64,000 nucleotides of DNA from Streptomyces davaonensis JCM 4913. GTDB taxonomy: Bacteria > Actinomycetota > Actinomycetes > Streptomycetales > Streptomycetaceae. The stretch lies in the NCBI RefSeq assembly GCF_000349325.1, contig NC_020504.1:6234053-6298052 (forward strand), given 5' to 3'. Shown here in pieces: positions 61,052 through 64,000 of the stretch. The position numbers were made by a program, and so were the translations under genes. The first letter of the stretch is position 1, and every line of letters starts with the position of its first letter. The notes under the pieces were generated by a model, which made no database searches, had not been told where the DNA came from, and worked only from the letters and a program-made list of their open reading frames with translations.

Positions 61052-62839
61052 ATGTCGCGCATACGCTCTGTCGCCAGCTCCGCGCTGGGCGTCCACCGCC
61101 GTACCGTCCTCGCCGCCGCCGGTGCGGTGTCCCTCTCCGCCGGAGTCGGCTACGCCCTGCGGCCCACCGACAGCCAGGCCGCCACCACCGGCACCCCGGC
61201 GGCCGCCGCCCCCGGGGAGGCCCCGGTCGCCTCCTCGCGCCGGGCACCCTTCCTGCCGCTGCGCCCCTACAACCGCGGCACCACCCTCGCGACCGTCGCC
61301 GCACCGCGCGGCACCTCCGGCTACCGCCAGCTCGCCGACGGACCCGGCTGGCGCCGCATCGTGCGAGACGAACTGGCCGCGCCCAAGTCCGGGCGCGCGG
61401 ACCGCCGTTCGACGCTCGCCGCGTTCGTACAGCTCACCGACCTGCACATCATCGACGCCCAGCACCCGATGCGCCTGGAGTACCTGCGCTCCACCGATGT
61501 GCACGCCTGGCGCCCGCACGAGGCGCTCACCGTGCACGGCGCCGTCTCGCTGGTCGAGCGGGTCAACGCGCTGCGGGGCGCCCCCGTCACCGGCGCCCCG
61601 CTCCAGTTCGCCATGACCACCGGCGACAACACCGACAACAACGCCCGCACCGAACTGGAGTGGTTCCTCACCGTCCTGAGCGGCGGCCGGATCACCCCCA
61701 ACTCCGGTGACGAGCGGCACTACGAGGGCGTCCTCAACAGCGGCCTGAAGCAGTTCTGGCAGCCCGACTCGAACGTCCGCGACCAGGACAAGCAGCTCGG
61801 CTTCCCGTACCTGGAGGGCTTCCTGGCAGCGGCGATGCGGGAACTGCGGAGCCCCGGCCTGACGATCCCCTGGTACTCCACGGTCGGCAACCACGACTCC
61901 CTGCCGCTCGGCTGCTACGCCTCGCACGGCGACACCTACCTCACCGACTACGCCGTGGGCGGCAAGAAGCTGATGAGCCTGCCCGCGGCCGAGGCCAAGA
62001 AGCTCCAGGACGCCCTGAAGCAGGCCAAGGACCCTCAGGGCGCCCTGCTCCGCGAGGTGCTCAAGGCCCACACCCGGGACATGCGCTCGGTCACGGCCGA
62101 CGAGCGGCGCGCCCCCTTCACGCCCACCGAGTACATCAAGGCCCACCTCGACCCGGCCCACCAGGGCGTCGGCCCGGTCGGACACGGCTACTCCACGGCG
62201 AACCTCGACGCGGGCACCCAGTACTACAGCTTCCGCATCGCCGACGACGTCATCGGCATCAGCATGGACACCACCGACGCGGGCGGCCACTACGAAGGGT
62301 CCATCGGCAGCACCCAGTTGCGCTGGCTGGACAAGACGCTGCGGGACAACAAGGACTCGTACGCCATCGTCTTCAGCCACCACACCAGCGAGACGATGGA
62401 CAACACCCGCCCCGACCCGGCCCGGCCCACCGAGCGGCGCCACAACGGCCAGGAGGTCCTCGCCCTCCTCGGCAGCCACCCCAACGTGCTGGCCTGGGTG
62501 AACGGCCACATCCACCGCAACGCGATCACCCCGCACTCGGCGCCCGACGGCCGCTCCTTCTGGGAGATCTCCACCGCCTCGCACGTCGACTACCCCCAAC
62601 TCGCCCGGATCATCGAGCTGGTGGACAACAAGGACGGCACGATCTCCCTGTTCACCACCTGCGTGGAGTCCGCCGCCCCGCACCGCACCGACTTCACCGA
62701 CCTCTCCCAGACCGGCCTCGCCGCCCTCTACCGGGAGCTCTCCTTCAACGCCCCCGGCGCCCGGACGGACCTCGCCGGAGCCCTCAGGGACCGCAACACC
62801 GAGCTGGTCCTCAAGAAGGGGTCAACTACCCGTCGCTAA
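61052..62839 (+). CDS. Tat-exported metallophosphoesterase
   Basis: A 595-residue secreted phosphoesterase of the TIGR03767-type. Tat signal with VHRRTVLAAAG near residue 14. Binuclear metal motifs: LTDLHIID, MTTGDNTDN, VGNHDS and VNGHIHRN. ATG at 61052 with GGGGAGA upstream. The last residues (GSTTRR) and the TAA stop at 62837-62839 lie inside the hairpin end of the adjoining TnpB element, so the original C-terminus was replaced on insertion. The catalytic core is intact. Confidence 0.92.
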   Translation: MSRIRSVASSALGVHRRTVLAAAGAVSLSAGVGYALRPTDSQAATTGTPAAAAPGEAPVASSRRAPFLPLRPYNRGTTLATVAAPRGTSGYRQLADGPGWRRIVRDELAAPKSGRADRRSTLAAFVQLTDLHIIDAQHPMRLEYLRSTDVHAWRPHEALTVHGAVSLVERVNALRGAPVTGAPLQFAMTTGDNTDNNARTELEWFLTVLSGGRITPNSGDERHYEGVLNSGLKQFWQPDSNVRDQDKQLGFPYLEGFLAAAMRELRSPGLTIPWYSTVGNHDSLPLGCYASHGDTYLTDYAVGGKKLMSLPAAEAKKLQDALKQAKDPQGALLREVLKAHTRDMRSVTADERRAPFTPTEYIKAHLDPAHQGVGPVGHGYSTANLDAGTQYYSFRIADDVIGISMDTTDAGGHYEGSIGSTQLRWLDKTLRDNKDSYAIVFSHHTSETMDNTRPDPARPTERRHNGQEVLALLGSHPNVLAWVNGHIHRNAITPHSAPDGRSFWEISTASHVDYPQLARIIELVDNKDGTISLFTTCVESAAPHRTDFTDLSQTGLAALYRELSFNAPGARTDLAGALRDRNTELVLKKGSTTRR

Positions 62840-62849
62840 TGCGACGGGT
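62828..62849 (-). other. Right-end hairpin / 3' end of the guide-RNA scaffold
   Basis: Nine-bp perfect stem with a TAAT loop that carries the tnpB stop (TAG) and, on the other strand, the metallophosphoesterase stop (TAA). In TnpB elements the omega RNA covers the 3' end of tnpB plus this hairpin, and its guide is the host sequence just beyond the end, here the antisense of the phosphoesterase gene (starting CCCTTCTTGAGGACC). Confidence 0.7.
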
Positions 62850-64000
62850 TTGCACAACGGGCGTCACTGGGTGTGGCGCTGCGTTTGCGTCCGGCTCTGC
62901 CCCGCTGTCGCGGTGGTGGAGCGGGGGCAGTTGACTGTGCCCCGCGTCGCCACAACTGCCAGGCGCGAGCCCGGATGTTGCGGGAGCTGTTCCGGTCCGC
63001 GTGATCAACGAATCCGCAGGACCGGCAGGCGAACCAGGCCTGGGAGACCCGGTTCGCCCTGTCCACGTGCCCGCACTCCGCGCAGGTACGGGAGGTGTAT
63101 GCCGGATCGACGTACACCACCGGCACCCCCGCCCGGCGGGCCTTGTACGCGATGAACTGCCCCAGCTGGGCGAAGGCCCAGCTGGAATGGGTGGCCCGTT
63201 GGGGCTTTCGAAGCCGTACCCGTTCGCGGATGCCCGTCAGGTCCTCCAGGGCGATCCCGCGACCGGTGCGTTCCGCCTCAGCCACCACATGCTTCGCGAT
63301 CTTGTGGTTGATGTCCTTCGCCCGCCGCGCCTCCTTGCGACGCCGCTTCTTCAAGCGGCGCTTGGCGGACGGGGTGTTCTTCTTCTGGAGCTTCGTACGG
63401 AGCTTCCGCTCTCTGACCCGGATGCGGTTGAGCTCACGTCCAGCCATGATCTCGCCGTCGGATGTGGTGGCGATGTTCACGATGCCCAGGTCGATGCCGA
63501 GGAAGTCCACCGGATCGGTGTTCAGCGGCGCTTCGGGAACGTCGCAGGTGGCGTTCAGGAACCACATGCCGTCCCGGCACAGCAGGTCGGACTCGCCCCT
63601 GCGGTACAGGGCCAGGGTGGCCAGCTGCTCCGGGCCCGCGGTGAACGCCACGTCCTTGACCCGCCCCGAAACAGTCCAGATCGAGATCCGGCGCTGGTCG
63701 ATCTGCCAGGACAGCATGCGGTCGTCATACGGCTGCGCACCCTTGGGGCGGAAGGCGACCGGCTCCTCCACCGCCCGGCGGTACCGCTTTGAGCCGGGCT
63801 TGCCCAGATTCCCAGCCTTCAGACTGGCCTTCAGCACGGTGTATGCGTCACACACCTTCTTGATGACGTGCTGGGCGGCCTGCGCACCTAGGCCCCAGCG
63901 GGCCTTGATCTCGGTGTAGGTGTGCTCGCGCAGCGCGAAGTTCCTCTTCACGTCCTTCTCGAAGGCGACCGCGCTCGCCCAGGTCGCCGCTTCGTTGCAG
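62836..64000 (-). CDS. tnpB: RNA-guided endonuclease TnpB (5' end beyond window)
   Basis: OrfB/TnpB nuclease, at least 388 residues; codons upstream of the GTG at 63951 stay open and read CNEAATWASAVAFEKD, the usual TnpB N-terminal context, so the gene starts outside the window. RuvC residues are intact: Asp in FLGIDLGIVNIA, Glu in IALEDLTGIRER and Asp in FVDHADRNSSRNI. The zinc finger is TCAECGH...FACRSCGF. The C-terminal basic tail (RQRGRAGRKR) is typical. Stop TAG overlaps the convergent phosphoesterase stop. Confidence 0.92.
   Translation of the reverse strand, partial: CNEAATWASAVAFEKDVKRNFALREHTYTEIKARWGLGAQAAQHVIKKVCDAYTVLKASLKAGNLGKPGSKRYRRAVEEPVAFRPKGAQPYDDRMLSWQIDQRRISIWTVSGRVKDVAFTAGPEQLATLALYRRGESDLLCRDGMWFLNATCDVPEAPLNTDPVDFLGIDLGIVNIATTSDGEIMAGRELNRIRVRERKLRTKLQKKNTPSAKRRLKKRRRKEARRAKDINHKIAKHVVAEAERTGRGIALEDLTGIRERVRLRKPQRATHSSWAFAQLGQFIAYKARRAGVPVVYVDPAYTSRTCAECGHVDRANRVSQAWFACRSCGFVDHADRNSSRNIRARAWQLWRRGAQSTAPAPPPRQRGRAGRKRSATPSDARCANPSH

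Larger units (their letters stand above)
62821..64000 (-). mobile_element. IS605/IS607-type TnpB element, right end inside window
   Basis: The element enters from the right edge and ends near 62821-62826 (GTTGAC on the minus strand). The subterminal hairpin ACCCGTCGC-TAAT-GCGACGGGT (62828-62849) is the typical right-end fold of the tnpB elements. Only the tnpB part is visible; no TnpA is in the window, so it may be an autonomous or a tnpB-only copy. Confidence 0.8.

Overview
The window is high-GC actinobacterial DNA, almost certainly from a Streptomyces chromosome. It carries a melC1-melC2 tyrosinase operon, a chaplin, LAxTG-type surface-protein sorting, csn-type chitosan-oligosaccharide genes, frequent GTG/TTG starts, ATGA/GTGA overlaps, and a gene order that I recall as matching the S. 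coelicolor core-chromosome arm around melC / ssbB / csn / malQ / pepN / asd. Most of it is conserved chromosome. Only the last 7 kb carries clear mobile DNA.

Layout, left to right. 0-3 kb: melC1-melC2, a short chaplin with an unusual His/Gly tail, a D-2-hydroxyacid dehydrogenase and tRNA-Arg(TCT). 3-9 kb: a pair of dynamin-like GTPases (DynA/DynB type, sporulation septation), SsbB and a thioester-domain cell-wall adhesin. 9-15 kb: housekeeping and hypothetical genes (DUF6928, HAD, EttA, thioesterase, truncated haemoglobin, PCMT-like methyltransferase). 15-25.5 kb: a seven-gene minus-strand signalling cluster, in transcription order GlnX-like membrane protein, GlnH-like binding protein, coiled-coil protein, PknG-like kinase, PP2C phosphatase, VWA protein and FHA protein. 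This looks like a complete amino-acid-sensing module with kinase, phosphatase and phosphopeptide reader. 25.9-32.6 kb: the csnR-csnE-csnF-csnG-csnH-csnK operon with its repressor palindrome in front of csnR.

32.7-54 kb: MscS channel, HNH endonuclease, an ECF sigma / anti-sigma / ABC-exporter operon, a repeat-rich 94-residue protein directly in front of malQ, TetR-monooxygenase and MarR-EamA divergent pairs each with visible operators, pepN, DUF1203, asd, a TerD-domain protein and a second sigma/anti-sigma-like pair. 54-57 kb: a large secreted subtilase.

57.5-64 kb: an IS110-family element whose 5' noncoding end folds into two stem-loops. The second loop carries two stretches that match the element's own right and left ends, the arrangement known for bridge RNAs. 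Next come a CGNR regulator divergent from a VOC protein and a flavin/PPOX-like protein, a Tat-exported metallophosphoesterase, and an IS605-type TnpB that runs off the right edge. Both mobile elements contribute the stop codon of the neighbouring host gene. The IS110 bridge RNA is the strongest signal in the window. The kinase cluster and the repeat protein upstream of malQ are the next most interesting.
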